From Cylicocyclus nassatus (lineage: Eukaryota; Nematoda; Chromadorea; Rhabditida; Strongylidae): 64,000 nucleotides of DNA. Each line of letters opens with the position of its first letter. The first letter of the stretch is position 1. Positions 46,746-58,303 of this stretch are shown here, piece after piece. The stretch covers positions 2,030,123 through 2,094,122 of the forward strand of contig CATQJL010000112.1 of assembly GCA_958299035.1 (NCBI GenBank). Direction: 5' to 3'. The notes below the pieces were generated by a model, which made no database searches, was not told the origin of the DNA, and worked only from the letters and a program-made list of their open reading frames with translations. A program made the position numbers and the translations under genes.

Positions 46746-47079
46746 CTCCGTCCGCAAGCTACTAGAGATTAAGTCTTTTATAGATCTTCTTTTTCTTCTT
46801 TCGTCGTGCCGTGAGCATTCTCAACTTCACACTTCAAAAAAATTCCGAATTCAAAAAATTCGAAAATTTGAATTTAAATTCATAGAATTCAAAAATTCAA
46901 ATTTAGCACCCATTCGGGACGCTGTCGAGCGATAACTTCCGTAGAAGCAAAAAACTCCTTATGTTCCTGCGATTACTCAAATGCCAAGAAATGATATCTA
47001 AATCCCACAAGTGATGGAGCAGCCTAATCATAGCGTCGTACCTCACGCGGGTACCCATTACGCTTATAGCGTGTGAGAA
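46746..47079. other. No gene seen; AT-rich spacer between GC-rich clusters
   Basis: Contains an AATTC/GAATT-rich stretch at 46840-46905 and otherwise anonymous sequence. Confidence 0.5.
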
Positions 47080-47230
47080 TTGGAGGCGCGCGGGCGGCAC
47101 GGGGAGAATATATTGCGCGCGGGCCGTACGCTAAGGATACAAGGCGCGCGGGCCGCACGGTACATGATCCCGCCCGTAAATCTACGCGCGCGGGCCGCAC
47201 TGCTTGCCATCAACAAGCGCGCGCCGCAAG
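47080..47230. repeat. CpG-rich modular repeat, cluster 2
   Basis: Five further GCGCGCGGGCCGCAC modules with irregular spacing (about 30-35 bp) and unrelated linkers. Same module as 46630-46745, so a mobile or amplifying short unit is plausible. Confidence 0.75.
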
Positions 47231-47654
47231 CACCGAATGTCAGAGCAGGTTACCAAGCTGCTGTTCGGAGTGAATGCAAAGGAAACAGTAGAAATATCGG
47301 CGTCTGCGACTGAAGGTCAACGAGCAAAGTACAACAAGTACCTAAGTCTATTTGCCAAATAAACAAACAGTTCGGATGGGTGAAAAGGAATGACGGAGAA
47401 GAGCGACGGAACGACTGCGTCGAAAAATGAAGCCGCGTCTTGCAATCTGCAGAAAATTTGCACGTTCGCGTTCCCTACAGTAGGACGAAATCTAACAGGG
47501 ATTACCGACGATTTTCTTTGGCAGATGGGTAGAGTAAAACATCAGTAACTCATAGGAGAGGTCAAAAAATCCGACAAAAATTTTGCTGCGAGGAGAGAAA
47601 GGTTTAGTCAAGCGTTTGAGTGAAGAAGTGGAGAATTTTGGGCTGTTTAAAGAT
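47231..47654. other. No gene seen
   Basis: Anonymous sequence without supported coding or repeat structure. Confidence 0.5.
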
Positions 47655-47735
47655 AAGTTAATGTGGTCAGGCGCAACCCCTCAAAAGCTCAGGCGGCCTG
47701 AGCTTTTGAGGGGTTGCGTCTGACCCGATTAACTT
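47655..47735. repeat. 81-bp hairpin palindrome
   Basis: GTCAGGCGCAACCCCTCAAA...GCTCAGG (47666-47693) pairs with 47697-47724 at one mismatch around a 3-base loop CGG. AAGTTAAT/ATTAACTT extends the arms to 47655 and 47735. Noncoding. Could be a tiny foldback element or a structured RNA. Confidence 0.8.
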
Positions 47736-48294
47736 TATTACCGCAGGATCTTTTCCACCTTAGTTTTATGTGATTTGCTAGCACAAACCTAGAAGATTCT
47801 ACAGTAGGTGTTTGACTTACTTGGACTTGTTTCGGCTTTGTGGTGATCGGTGGAGTTGAAGCACTCAAGGTGGAAAACGCGGTGATCAAATTTTGGCAGC
47901 ACTTCTTGACCCACTTTCTGAGAGCGATAGAAGATCTAATTTATAATATAGACTAATAATGAGTATTACTTTGTTTTGAGCACAAGAAAGCAGACTTCTT
48001 TTACTTTCGTCACCAAGTTAATCATGTCTGAAAATTACGATTTCTAGACGTTAGGAAACACTAGAAAACGTGAATAGGTGATGATCCGTAGAACTTGTAT
48101 AGGTAATTTGGCATGCTGATTATGGAAATCATACCCACTTTACACCTCTTTGGTGACTTACATTTGACAGAGACTTTGTTGGTGGAGTCAATATGCAATT
48201 AAAGACAGTCGTTTGCTCTAGGATATTCACTGGTCTCTCGCTCTTCTTTTTCACCTTTCTCAATCGTAGCATTCTTTCCATTTTGTGAATTCGT
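47736..48294. other. No gene seen
   Basis: Anonymous AT-rich sequence; the minus-strand frame 47689-47889 is short and unsupported. Confidence 0.5.
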
Positions 48295-49620
48295 CTTAAT
48301 TACGACCCCCTCCCCCTAGTCTTACCCCAATACGACCCCCCAGGTCGGGCGCGCCTGACCCCAAGCTCAACCCTGGTCTTCATGGTTAACAACTTGCTCG
48401 GAACCAGAGTCAAGCCTGGGGTGTGGCACGCCACAACTGAGGGGTAGTATTGAGGAGTCAAAAGTGGAGGGTTCGTAGTTGGGTATTCTGATATTAGTGA
48501 TAACATGATATTCGTGAGCAGTTTGTCAGGTAACCCCATCACGCGAAAAAAGCACATGAGGTATTGACTACCTTAGCATGCCAAAGACGTGCTACGAAGC
48601 TTTAAGAGTATCACATTCATATTTAGCATGTCAATTAACCCTTGTAGACAAAATTTGAGCGAATTCTGAAGATACAAGATAATAGGTCACCTAAGTGAAA
48701 TGGTCATTTTCCAACATGATTAACTTTGTTTCAAGGTGCATTAGCTACCCAATTTGCACTCAAGACAAAGCGCTACTCCTCTTTTATCCACCCCAGCAAT
48801 CCCGCCTCAAAAGATCTCTATGCTGTGAAATTAGAAGCCAACAAAAATTTCGTTTTTCCCATTTTCTCTTTTTGACGGCTGTGTTTTACCAAATATTACT
48901 CAGAGCTAAGAAGACGAATCAGGTTCAAATCAATCCTGTGAAATCTACGATATTTAGGCTATCGATTCATGTAAATACTGTTCGCTAAAAATGTTCTTTC
49001 GATATAGTTAATGGGGTGTGGCCGCCACAGCTTTTCAGTGGTTGTGCCACACCCCATTGACTGTATAAAAAAACGTTTTTAGCGAACAACATTTATACGA
49101 ATCGATAGCTAAATATCGTAGATTCCACAAGAGCGATTCGAGCCTGATTCGTCTTCTTAGCTCTGAGTAATATTTGGTGAAAGCAAAGCCGTTAGAAGCG
49201 AAAAATTGGAGATACGAGATTTTGGTTGGCTTCTATTTCCACAGTTTGGAGGTCTTTTGAAGCGGGATTTCTAAAATGGACAAAGAGGGAGCAGTGCTTT
49301 GTCCTGAGTCATAAAAAGGCAGCTAATTCACCTTTGAAACAAAGTTAATCATGTTGGAAAATGACCATTTCACTTTAATGTCCTTGTATCTTGAAACTCC
49401 AGAGTTCGCTCAAACTTTGCCTACAGGGGTTAACTGACGTGCCAATTATGGATATGTTGCCCGTTTTTTTGACAGGGCCTTCAGGTAATGCTATCTTAGG
49501 TGCATAATTCAGGGGGGGGGTCTTATTGAGACAGCGTTAGAGGGGGAGGGGGGGTGTAACCAGTGATCGCGTGCCACACCTCTTGCTTAACCCTGCTCGG
49601 AACTGCAAATGATGGATTAA
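48295..49620. mobile_element. Long palindromic element with C/G-tract ends
   Basis: The core 48631-49437 is an ~807-bp palindrome centred near 49034: GTAGACAAAATTTGAGCGAA at left pairs with the right arm ending TTTGCCTACAGGGGTTAACTG, and the apex is GGGGTGTGG...CCACACCCC. Outside it, ACGACCCCCTCCCCCTAG (about 48302) mirrors the G-tract at 49503-49562, though the left flank carries ~200 bp of extra sequence. The ends recur at 18371-18480, so the family is dispersed. No coding capacity is credible; a foldback DNA transposon or an inverted duplication are the options. Confidence 0.7.
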
Positions 49621-49740
49621 GGTAAAGCGTTACTGTTATTTGCGTGAAATTATTTCGGGAAGCTATATCTGCCTGTGTTATTGATATAATATTAGCGAGA
49701 TTTAGTTAACGACTTGATTATATCACAATAGCTGACATAT

Positions 49741-49803
49741 TAGGCCCTGGGCATACCTCCAGCGATTTCGGTCATTACGCGGTTTGACCATTTGCCAGAT
49801 CTC
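49741..49803 (+). repeat. Solo end of the 49911-50138 MITE family
   Basis: AGGCCCTGGGCATACCTCCAG, GATTTCGGTCATTACGCG and TTGACCATTTGCC match the left arm at 49913-49970 in direct orientation. Confidence 0.65.
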
Positions 49804-49910
49804 TTCATACCCAACACTCGCAGACCACAAATGCTTGTGGTCTATTCAACTATTGTGAGTCGATAAATGTGCTATTTTCCGAGTGCTCAAATTGAGTTTG
49901 TGATGAGTTA

Positions 49911-50138
49911 TAGGCCCTGGGCATACCTCACGGAATTTCAGTCGCTACGCGACTTGGCAGTTTTCCAATCTTCATAACTCATCGTAGAGGATTTTGAATG
50001 TATGTAGGATAGGGCAATTTTTCTACCTACGAAAGTTATACATGCCGTGCATTTGGGGTCTACCGGTTTTGAATTTAAAGACGACAAATTGGTGGCGACT
50101 GAAATCGCGTGAGGTCGTGAGGTATGTCCAGGGCCTTA
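49911..50138. mobile_element. ~228-bp MITE with TAGGCCCTGGGCATACC ends
   Basis: TAGGCCCTGGGCATACCTCA...GAATTTCAGTCGC at left is inverted at right as GCGACTGAAATCGCG...GAGGTATGTCCAGGGCCTTA. Interior noncoding. The target duplication is not unambiguous (a TA is present on each side). Confidence 0.65.
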
Positions 50139-50439
50139 CTCAGATATTTATAAGTGATATAAAATTTTCTATTTCACCTTTCGACGATAACTTTTCCTAT
50201 TTTATTTTTCTTTTGTTCTCAAATCTACAAACAGAAAACGCTATTCGAAACAACTAGAGTGCCAAATGAGAAAGCTTATTTCGAGACTTATACATAAGAA
50301 TGTAGGAGCTTTCGGTAACAAGTGTTTAGCAGATAATCAAGATATTTTTCCGCACAGTTAGCTCAACAATCATCCTCTTCCATTTATACTTAGTTACAAT
50401 GAAGCAAGATAGTTTCATTTAAGATCTCTGGAAGAATTT
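50139..50439. other. No gene seen
   Basis: AT-rich sequence between the MITE and the 5' part of the RTE element. Confidence 0.5.
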
Positions 50440-50881
50440 TTAGGAAAACAGTTCCGTTATCATATCTTTCTCTCACGGGTGATACTGGGTGTCGAACTGC
50501 GATGCACAGCCGAATGTATCCTCTGGCAGGGCCTTCCAAGCTGTGAAGAAGTTCGACGTTTCTGGTTTCGGTCGTATGCCTAGCTAAGAGCCGGCCAGGC
50601 CAGATCCATCGCCGTCTCTGATCGCTAGGCGGTTCTGCTCCCCGCTCCAAGTCCGAAGTCAGCGATCGCTCCATGGAAATCAAGAGTAGGCCTTGTAAGT
50701 CTGCTCTTGTAGGGGAAAAATTTTATTACTTCGCCAATTAGAAGAATAGGAAGAAACCCCTGCACATCGGATCCCGCCTACTTCGCTGGGTGCTAGCAAG
50801 AATATGTTAGGGTAGAGAGCGCCTTTCAAATCGGACAAAAACGACACGTCTGCCTGGACGGCACGTCGTGGAGACTTTCTC

Positions 50882-51744
50882 ATGCTCTACACTTACAACG
50901 CCAGGACTGCCTCCACAAACGCCGACCTCCACGCTCTTCTCGACGCTGCAGAGCACATCAAGACGTCCGCTCCGCAGGAAACGAAGCCCATGAAGTAGGA
51001 CGTGCGACAGATGAGGTGATGGGACACCCATCATTCGTGATGGGAAGGTTCCATAACAAAACGTTGGAGGCGTTGGCTTTGTCGTCCACCCATCTATCGT
51101 CCACCTTGTCGACTCACATGAGATCTTTCACCTTGACTAGCCATCTTACGACTACCACCTCTACGTCAGAAGGCCATCAGCATCATCAACTGCTACTCGC
51201 CAACATCAGCAGCTGACGATCTAGAGCTAGATGCTTCTATGAAAAAGTGGAGGAGGTCGTCCGCAACGAGAAGTTCTACAAGTTCGTTGTGGGCGACTTC
51301 AACGCGAAGATCGGGATGCCACTAGAATAGGAATATAGGATTGGGAAGTTGGATATGGGCTCCGGAACGAAAACGGCAACCGTCTCGTTGGGCTTCCTCC
51401 GTCGCACGACTCTTTCATGGAAATTCCATCTTCATGAAGAAAGAACATCGCCAGTGACTTGGAAATCTCCCAACGGAAAGACTCACGCGGATATCGACCA
51501 CATTCTCACCAACCGAAGGTGGAGCATGCTCGATGTCTCAGTAGTTCCTCCCATCTGCAGTGGCTCCGATCACCGCCTCCTTCGAGCGAAGGTACGATTC
51601 AGTCGAAAGCTGGGAAAGAAGGTCTGCCACAATGTCGTAAGAAGGAAAGAAGTCGTTTATGACGGTGACAGGTTAGAAGAGCTCATATCAAGTTGTGACT
51701 GGCTCATCGGGGAGGACCCAACGTATGATACGACCTGCTTCTGA
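50882..51744 (+). pseudogene. RTE endonuclease domain, disabled
   Basis: Readable in pieces: NADLHALLDAAEH then QETKPMK followed by a stop; [15 protein letters not shown] followed by a stop near 51330; then a 131-codon stretch (51349-51744) with THADIDHILTNRRW and GSDHRLLRAK. QET, GDFN and SDH are the catalytic blocks of APE-type retrotransposon endonucleases. All survive as motifs, but in different frames. Confidence 0.85.
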
Positions 51745-53710
51745 AAGGAATGCGAGTTGCGGAGACGCCTCAGTGACTTCTGAGAAGATTGGAACGCATT
51801 TCAGAGACTACCAAGAACTTGCTTGGAAGAAAAAAATTTCTGAGGCAGGATCCGAGTGCAACCCATCTCGAGCGACTGATAGCCAACGCCAGTTACAGAA
51901 CAGCTTTGCAGGAGGATCTCAGGAAGAACAGACAAGCCAAGATGCTGGAAGCAGCCGAAAAAGGACGAAGTCTCAGAAGTGCCGAATCGACCTCTGCGAA
52001 TATCATGTACCGCTGGCTGCACTTTTGAACGAAAACGGGACTCCGACTTCTTTCCGGTACAAATGGAATCTATCGCGAAGAACTTCTACACAAACTTTTT
52101 CCTCTCATCAAATGCCGATGGCCGTTGTTCCCACTGGAGGAGAACCACCAAGGATTCTACCTGCTGAAGTGCGTATTGCGATACAGACCATGAAGACTTC
52201 CACGGCTCCAGGACCAGGTCATCCTTCTTTCGAATTTCTGCGAGTTGGAGGACAACGCTCACACGAGATTCTCGCGTGGCACCTGGCATCTTACCTTCAG
52301 AAGGAGAGGATTCCCGACCAGCGGAGAACATCAAGTACCGTTCTTCTTTTCAAAAAGGGTGAACGGGAGGATTTTCGGAACTACCGAACAATATGCCTGC
52401 TGAGGTGCTCTACACTTTTCACGAAGATTACCCTCGCTCGCATATTTAGGACACTGGATGAACCCCAACCCCAAGAACAAACTGGATTCCGCAAGGTCAG
52501 TTGCATGGACCATATCCAGACGTTTCGAGGGTCATAGAAGTCTGCCGGGAATACCGACTGCCGCTTGTCCTAGCCTTCATCGACTACGAGAAAGTCTTCA
52601 ACAGCGTTGAAACAAACACCATTCTGCCAGCGTTAGTCGATTAAGGAGTGGACCCAGCTTACGTAAGGACGCTAGCCGAGTGCTACAAGGACTGTACAAC
52701 AACGATGCAGCTGTTCCATCGCCTCCTGACCGTTCCATTTGGGAAGGGGGTCCGACAAGGCGACACAATCTCGTCGAAGCTGTTCACCGCGGCCTTGCGT
52801 TGGGTGATGATCACTGGACTGGGATGAAAGAGGCATACGAGTTGATGCAGGATTGCTGTCGAACCTTCGTTTTGTCGAACGACATCGTTCTCTTCTCGAG
52901 CAGCATCACTGAAGCAGAGACGATGCTGAAGGAACTGAACGAAGTAGGGAAGAAGATCGGATTGCAGATAAATCGGAAGAAGACTCAGTTTATGAAGAAC
53001 GGCCTTTGCGAAGATGCAGGAATTGGAAGGCACCCCCATTATGGAGACGTGTTCTTACGTGTATCTCGGACGTTCGATGAACATGGACGACGACCTGAGC
53101 GAAGAACTTAACAGGAGAAGAAGAGCAGCCTGGGCCGCCTTCGGGCCTCTGAAGGAAGCCACCGACTAACTGACGGACCCGGAGCTCCGTGCCCACCTGC
53201 TCGACTCAACCATTCTCCCGGCGCTTTGTTACGCTGCTGAGACTTGGGCCGATACTGTGGCCACGTCGAAAGCTTTACGGACCGCCCACAGGGCGCTCGA
53301 GCGCAGTCTTCTGAAGATGATCCGACGCAAGCAACATCTAGTCGACTTCGCAGCACGTATATGAGAAGAATGTCCCGTCTTCGTGACCCAGCCGAATACT
53401 TTGCGAAAGCGAAACACCGATAGGCCGGTCACATCATGAGAAGAACAGACGACAGATGGACACTAAGAACATCGGAGTGGATTCCTCGCGAAGCAAAACG
53501 TTCCAGAGGAAGACCTCCAACGAGATGGACAGACGTGCTCGTGGAACGGATGGACCAGCTGAGAAATCAGCCGGATACGATTATTGCACCTGGCACTCGT
53601 GGACGCAGCCACCAATTCAACCAAGAAGAACGTGGATGTCTGAAGCGAGGGACAGGAATCAATGGAAACTTTTGTGATGAGGCCCGCACGCCACGTGAAA
53701 ACGGGCCATC
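51745..53710 (+). pseudogene. RTE reverse transcriptase domain, disabled
   Basis: In pieces: TSTAPGPGHPSFEFL (motif 0), STVLLFKKGEREDFRNYRTI (motifs 1-2) within 51695-52537; then AFIDYEKVFNSVE (motif A) near 52570; GVRQGDTISSKLFTAAL (motif B) near 52748; LSNDIVLFSSS (motif C) near 52872; LQINRKKTQFM (motif D) near 52965. The catalytic YADD of motif C is LSND and motif A has FNS for FDS, so even a frame-corrected product would probably lack activity. C-terminal blocks lie in 53108-53700. Confidence 0.85.
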
Positions 53711-53735
53711 TAAGTATCTAAGTAAGAAGTAAGTA

Positions 53736-55620
53736 ATCATATCCTTGGAGTACGGCAGGCTATTTGTTGCATAGCCCATAATTCTGGCATTCGCTATCTA
53801 GACATGCCAGTTCGAAACTCTAGTCTCTCTTACTGCAAGTTCTCTAGGCTGTTCTTGAAGCGAAGTTCGCTCAGTTCGTCGAACGACCTTGTAACTCACA
53901 AGGCAACCGAAAGCACCAACGATCAGCCTTTAAAATGGTTGTTTATCTCGCTATTTACGTATTTATGCAATGGATGCGAGGTCATTGCATTGTATTGTCG
54001 CCGACGGCTGCCTGAAATTCTGCTATAATTTAAGTATTTGAGGTCCGATTTGACGGTTTCAAGCGTTTGAGAAGACTTGATGTATGGGAACATTTGATTT
54101 TCTTATGACATAATACATCCCTTGTAAATTTGATGCGAATTAAGAGCTTTCTACTAAAAAAGCGCCATGCAAATACAATTATTATAAATTGTTTCGCAAT
54201 TGCTTACTAATTAACTCTGAAGATTGTGGCCTCGAGGGTAAACTAGGCATGGTTCCATTCTATTTCGTACTTCCAGTATAAAACAGCTTTTGCAAATGAG
54301 AATCCAAAAGTCAATGTCTTCTATCAAACATTGCTTTTACATTTAGATCAGATCCCTTTTTTATTGATAGTAGTTGCAATGACTCTTATCTGAATGAAAT
54401 AATTGGAAAACACTGTATTTGAAAGTGTTTAGTGTAACTTCTAGCTGTATCATAGCCAAGTCGCTGCAGGTATAGGCTGTTGTGTTTTTAGATATATTGA
54501 GGAATTTATGTTTTATCTTTTATATAAAGAAACAGAATTTGGGTAAGCGCTACATGATTACTTTTCAAAAGAAAGTATAATCATGAAAGACTCCTCATAG
54601 AATCGAATCCCTGTTTGCATTGATGCTCTATGAGACCACTGGCTGTAATCATGAACAAATTTTGAGGGTGTACCCCACAGTTTACTTTTAAGGGCGATTT
54701 TTACTCTTGAAGTCAAATTTACCTTTGAGAGCAAACTCTGAATCAAATTCTCCCTTGAAGCACACCTTGTGCTTTGTGAAGGGTTAATCGTTTTCTGGGG
54801 TAATTTACCTTCACGGGCAATATACCCTCAAGCTTTGTAAGAATAGCCACTAATGTGAAAACCTTCTCCACTGTCAGTATTCTCTTTTCTTTAACTAGCA
54901 ATCTATACTATGTTTTGCATGAGCTAACCTGATTGTGATTTACTGATAATAAACAAGGTCAAAACCACTACAAGGTTAACCATGGCTTTCATGATGTTCA
55001 TTTAAACTTGCCTAGAACTTTGGAGCTTTTGACTGCAAAGCAGTTGTTTACAAAAGCATGATAAACAAAATCACAATCCGTCCTTTTTTCTTACTCTCAT
55101 TTTTTGAGTTGAACAGATGTCCCCAGTAGAAGCGAATGCGCAGGCTTTGCAACAAGATATTTTGGACTAAGAGTTATATCACTTCTTATTCGTGCTAACT
55201 TTTAACGGACCTTAGCAACTCATTTCACTTTACATTAACAAAGGTTCTGTTCGATCATCTACAACCAGAATTTTCTCGCAACACAATTATACCACTTACT
55301 ATGACTAGTTGGGGCCGAACATCTGAAGGATGGTCATCAATCTGGTTTTTGCAATTAGCCAGGTCTTCTATATTGTTTGTTTACTCAGCCAGCATACTTG
55401 AGCATAAAGTGAACCCCGTTCGCTAAGGCTTACGGACTCTCAATTTCTCTTCAAGTATAAAAAGTTTAACTATGAGCTGTTCATACTACTGGAAAATTCA
55501 ATACTATTGGAAAAACAAGCCAGTTATAGAAATTAAGTAGTTGTTATTAGCCTGCCAAGAATTTTCTTTACGTTACGGCAACTATTAATTCCTTAAACTG
55601 ATTTGTAGATCGAATTAAAC
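53736..55620. other. No gene seen
   Basis: Anonymous AT-rich sequence. Around 54660-54840 a loose run of ACCTT-GAG-GCAAA words (TTTACCTTTGAGAGCAAA, CTCCCTTGAAG, TACCTTCACGGGCAA) suggests a degenerate short repeat. No supported exon. Confidence 0.5.
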
Positions 55621-57173
55621 ACGACGGCACACTTCGACAATAAAAGAAATTGTGTTGATGGAAAAATACAAAAAGTACGGTGAACATTGTTTACGCTAGA
55701 GATAAAAGATGTGCAAGTGACTTGTGTGTTCCTGTAAATAACTAAAATAATTTTTAAAATTTTCAAAAATTCAAATTAACCTTATAAAAAAATTTTTGGG
55801 AAAATTTTTTTCCCGAAACTTCAAAAAATTCTTTTTCGAAATTTCGGGGTTAGGGGCCCGCAAAAATGTTAGGAAGCAACCAAAAAATTTTCGGAGTGTG
55901 GCGTTAGCCACGCACCTTCATTTGAGAAAATTTTTGCCGTCCCCCCCCCCGGGTCCGAAACCCTGGGACCGCCACTGCTATGCATATGTTTTTTGGCTAC
56001 GTTTTTGGTTGCTTTTTTCGTACATCGGAAATGGTGAAAGTATCTGACCATTTCTGAGCTACCACTTTAATTTTGCTAATTTTGCTAAAGTATCGCAAAT
56101 TTTTGGATCGGTCGTTTACGAACTTTGATTATACCTTTTTGTATTTACCTTCATAGCTTATTTATGTTCGGTTTGCTTACATCAATAATTATATTGCTTG
56201 AAATGATCCAGGGCTTGGCACAGCTGGCACCGGGTCAAATTCAATATCTTTTATCTTTTTACAAAAAGCAAAGGGAGTACCGTTCTTGTGGCCGAAAAGA
56301 CACAAAAATTGCGACGTTTTTTTTAGTCGACGTTCCGTTTTTTAAGGTCATGTTTAGAATTGAGGGTCAAAGGGGACTTCGTACGACATGGAAATTGCCC
56401 TGGTGTCAGCTCATGCTCCGCCACTAAATGATCCCCATCCTGTACCTCCGCACTTCCACAAAAGCATGCATTTGGCTGAAAACCATGACCATGTCATTCT
56501 TGAATCGTAAGCGATTTCTAATGTACCTTCCTGCTACTTCGCATTTCGTTTGGCAAACGGATATGATGGGTTTAAGAGTTTCGTTTTATTGCACGCAGGC
56601 AACATTCAATCATAGGATTTGAGAGTGACGACATCACGTCCGTTCGAGATTTCTCTCCTTTTTTCTCCTGGTACTTCCTGAGTGTATTAGTAAACATCGC
56701 ATTTTTCTGGTTACTCATATTCTTTTGGAAGTTATGCTGATTAATCTTTGACGATCTCAACACGGCGACTTTTCTTTTTTTCCTGCAAGGAATACCTTGT
56801 AGCCGATCATTTTCGTTTGTTTCGATGATTCTCCATCTCTGTACCCACAACAATTTTGTGTTTACTTCCGCAAGGGTGACTTCAAACGCTCGCACCCCGC
56901 GTGGGCGCCAGCAGGCGGGGTTACATTCCAAAAACGCTTATGTGTGATCATTGTTCATGGAATGGGTAAGCCATCTATAATGACTGTAACTTACCTGCTA
57001 TTTACCCAGCTTTATTCTCCGCTACTCTTACTTTCTAAAGATACGACTTCACCAACTAAGCACTAGGTGTAATTGCACCAATTTTGAAATAATGGAGCAA
57101 ATCCAAGTGATCGCAATTAATCGTAGAAACAGCAGAGAATGATGAAAAGCACAAGGTGCAAAAGGATTCTCCT
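55621..57173. repeat. Dispersed repeat family R1, copy 2
   Basis: Homologue of 228-2039. It lacks the CTGCAG element but carries its own insertion (56209-56425). A C homopolymer lies at 55941-55950. The last ~270 bp are nearly identical to copy 1. Minus-strand frame 56572-56931 includes the peptide shared with copy 1. Confidence 0.7.
56209..56425. mobile_element. hAT-like insertion in R1 copy 2
   Basis: Flanked by AAATGATC on both sides (56201-56208, 56426-56433); R1 copy 1 has AAATGATC once at 711-718 and no insertion, so borders and the 8-bp duplication are exact. The left tip CAGGGCTTGGCACAG matches the tip of the MITE at 5231; the right tip reads GCTCCGCCACT, a different hAT-style end, so this copy has mismatched ends. 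The interior shares AAAAAGCAAAGGG and AAAGGGGACTTCGTA modules with 5231-5502. Confidence 0.8.
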
Positions 57174-58303
57174 GCGCATATTCAGGAAATGGTGCAACTA
57201 CACAAAGTTAATGCTCGAAGGAGTACGGTCTCAAATGTTCCATGACTCCTTCACTTCTTGATTGTTCGGGACCCTTTACCGTCAATTCGCACAAAAATCC
57301 TAGACTAGTTGAGCGCCATCTTTCGCTTGTTTAACCTTCTCTAGAATGTATCACCAAACTTTCACTTTCATGGCGTACAACATGGGGATGTTAGAGGCGA
57401 ATCCAGTAACAAGATATTGTCCCACATCTTGCTGTATTGTTATTCGTATGTTTATGTCACGACCAGTTTGAGTATAGAACTCCGAATAAGAATAGAAACA
57501 TCCCTTTGGAGCTTCTGAAGAAAAACGGTTAGCATCCGAAAAATGAGATTCACAACTTTTAGCGCAGACATTTGCATTCAGTTGCAGGTTTCCAAACAGT
57601 CGCTTTACACGCCAAGTCTTTTTTGAACATAGTTTGCCTACAAATTCCGTTGAACTACGTCCTGTACAATTTGCGATGAAGACTGACTTTCAATTTCTCC
57701 CAGTATTCATTAATTCGTTCAGTGACAAACTCTGTATACTACTCCGCATACGGAGTTACTCTGTAACTCTGTATACTGAAGCGTCAAAGAAAATTTCTAC
57801 CTTCCAAGAGAGTAATGAATCACTAGTCACCAAATCACGTTTCTTGGTTTTGTAATATTTTAGAATGATGAATATGGTTTGGCTAGAATGTTGCCATGTG
57901 ACTTAACACATTTTGTTGGGGAGTTTTGGGTGAGGAATGTTGTTGACACTGTATGTTTACAAACAGAGCAGTTTCACGAAGAATTACGTATGCTGTGAAT
58001 GTATGGTTTTTTATGCGAATTTGAAAACTAGTTTTGGCAACAAAAATAGAATACCTTGTGTAGTTTTTCTAATGGAAATTCTTTGCATTCACTTGTAACG
58101 CGCACATACAAGTGTTTGTTTTTGTGTTACATTTTACGTAAGTTCAAATATGTAATTTATTTTTATTTTATTTTTTAATTTCGAATGATTCATTATGTTC
58201 AAATTTCAAATAATACATTACTCCCATCTCACCATTCACCATCTTTTCGTCCTTTTCAATTATCCATGTTCTTGTCTATTGTTCTCCTTTCATCTGCATA
58301 ATA
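57174..58303. other. No gene seen
   Basis: Anonymous AT-rich DNA; the open frame 57634-57855 lacks support. Confidence 0.5.

Larger units (their letters stand above)
50440..53735 (+). mobile_element. Decayed RTE-type non-LTR retrotransposon
   Basis: A GC-richer plus-strand element encoding endonuclease then reverse transcriptase, about the length of a full RTE. The probable 5' UTR is 50440-50881 and the ORF starts near 50882 (MLYTYNARTAS). The tail is CTAAGTATCTAAGTAAGAAG-TAAGTAA, the short tandem 3' end usual for RTE. The 3' coding end has the conserved RGRPPTRW and RNQWKLL blocks typical of nematode RTE endonuclease/RT proteins. It is broken by many stops and frameshifts. The 5' border and target duplication were not resolved. 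Confidence 0.85.

Noticed and set aside
46495..46935. Arg/Ala-rich frames over GC-rich modules
   Set aside because: Frames exist on both strands purely because the modules lack stop codons.
51695..52537. 280-codon frame as a host gene
   Set aside because: It contains reverse transcriptase motifs 0-2 and sits between endonuclease and RT motifs of the RTE element.
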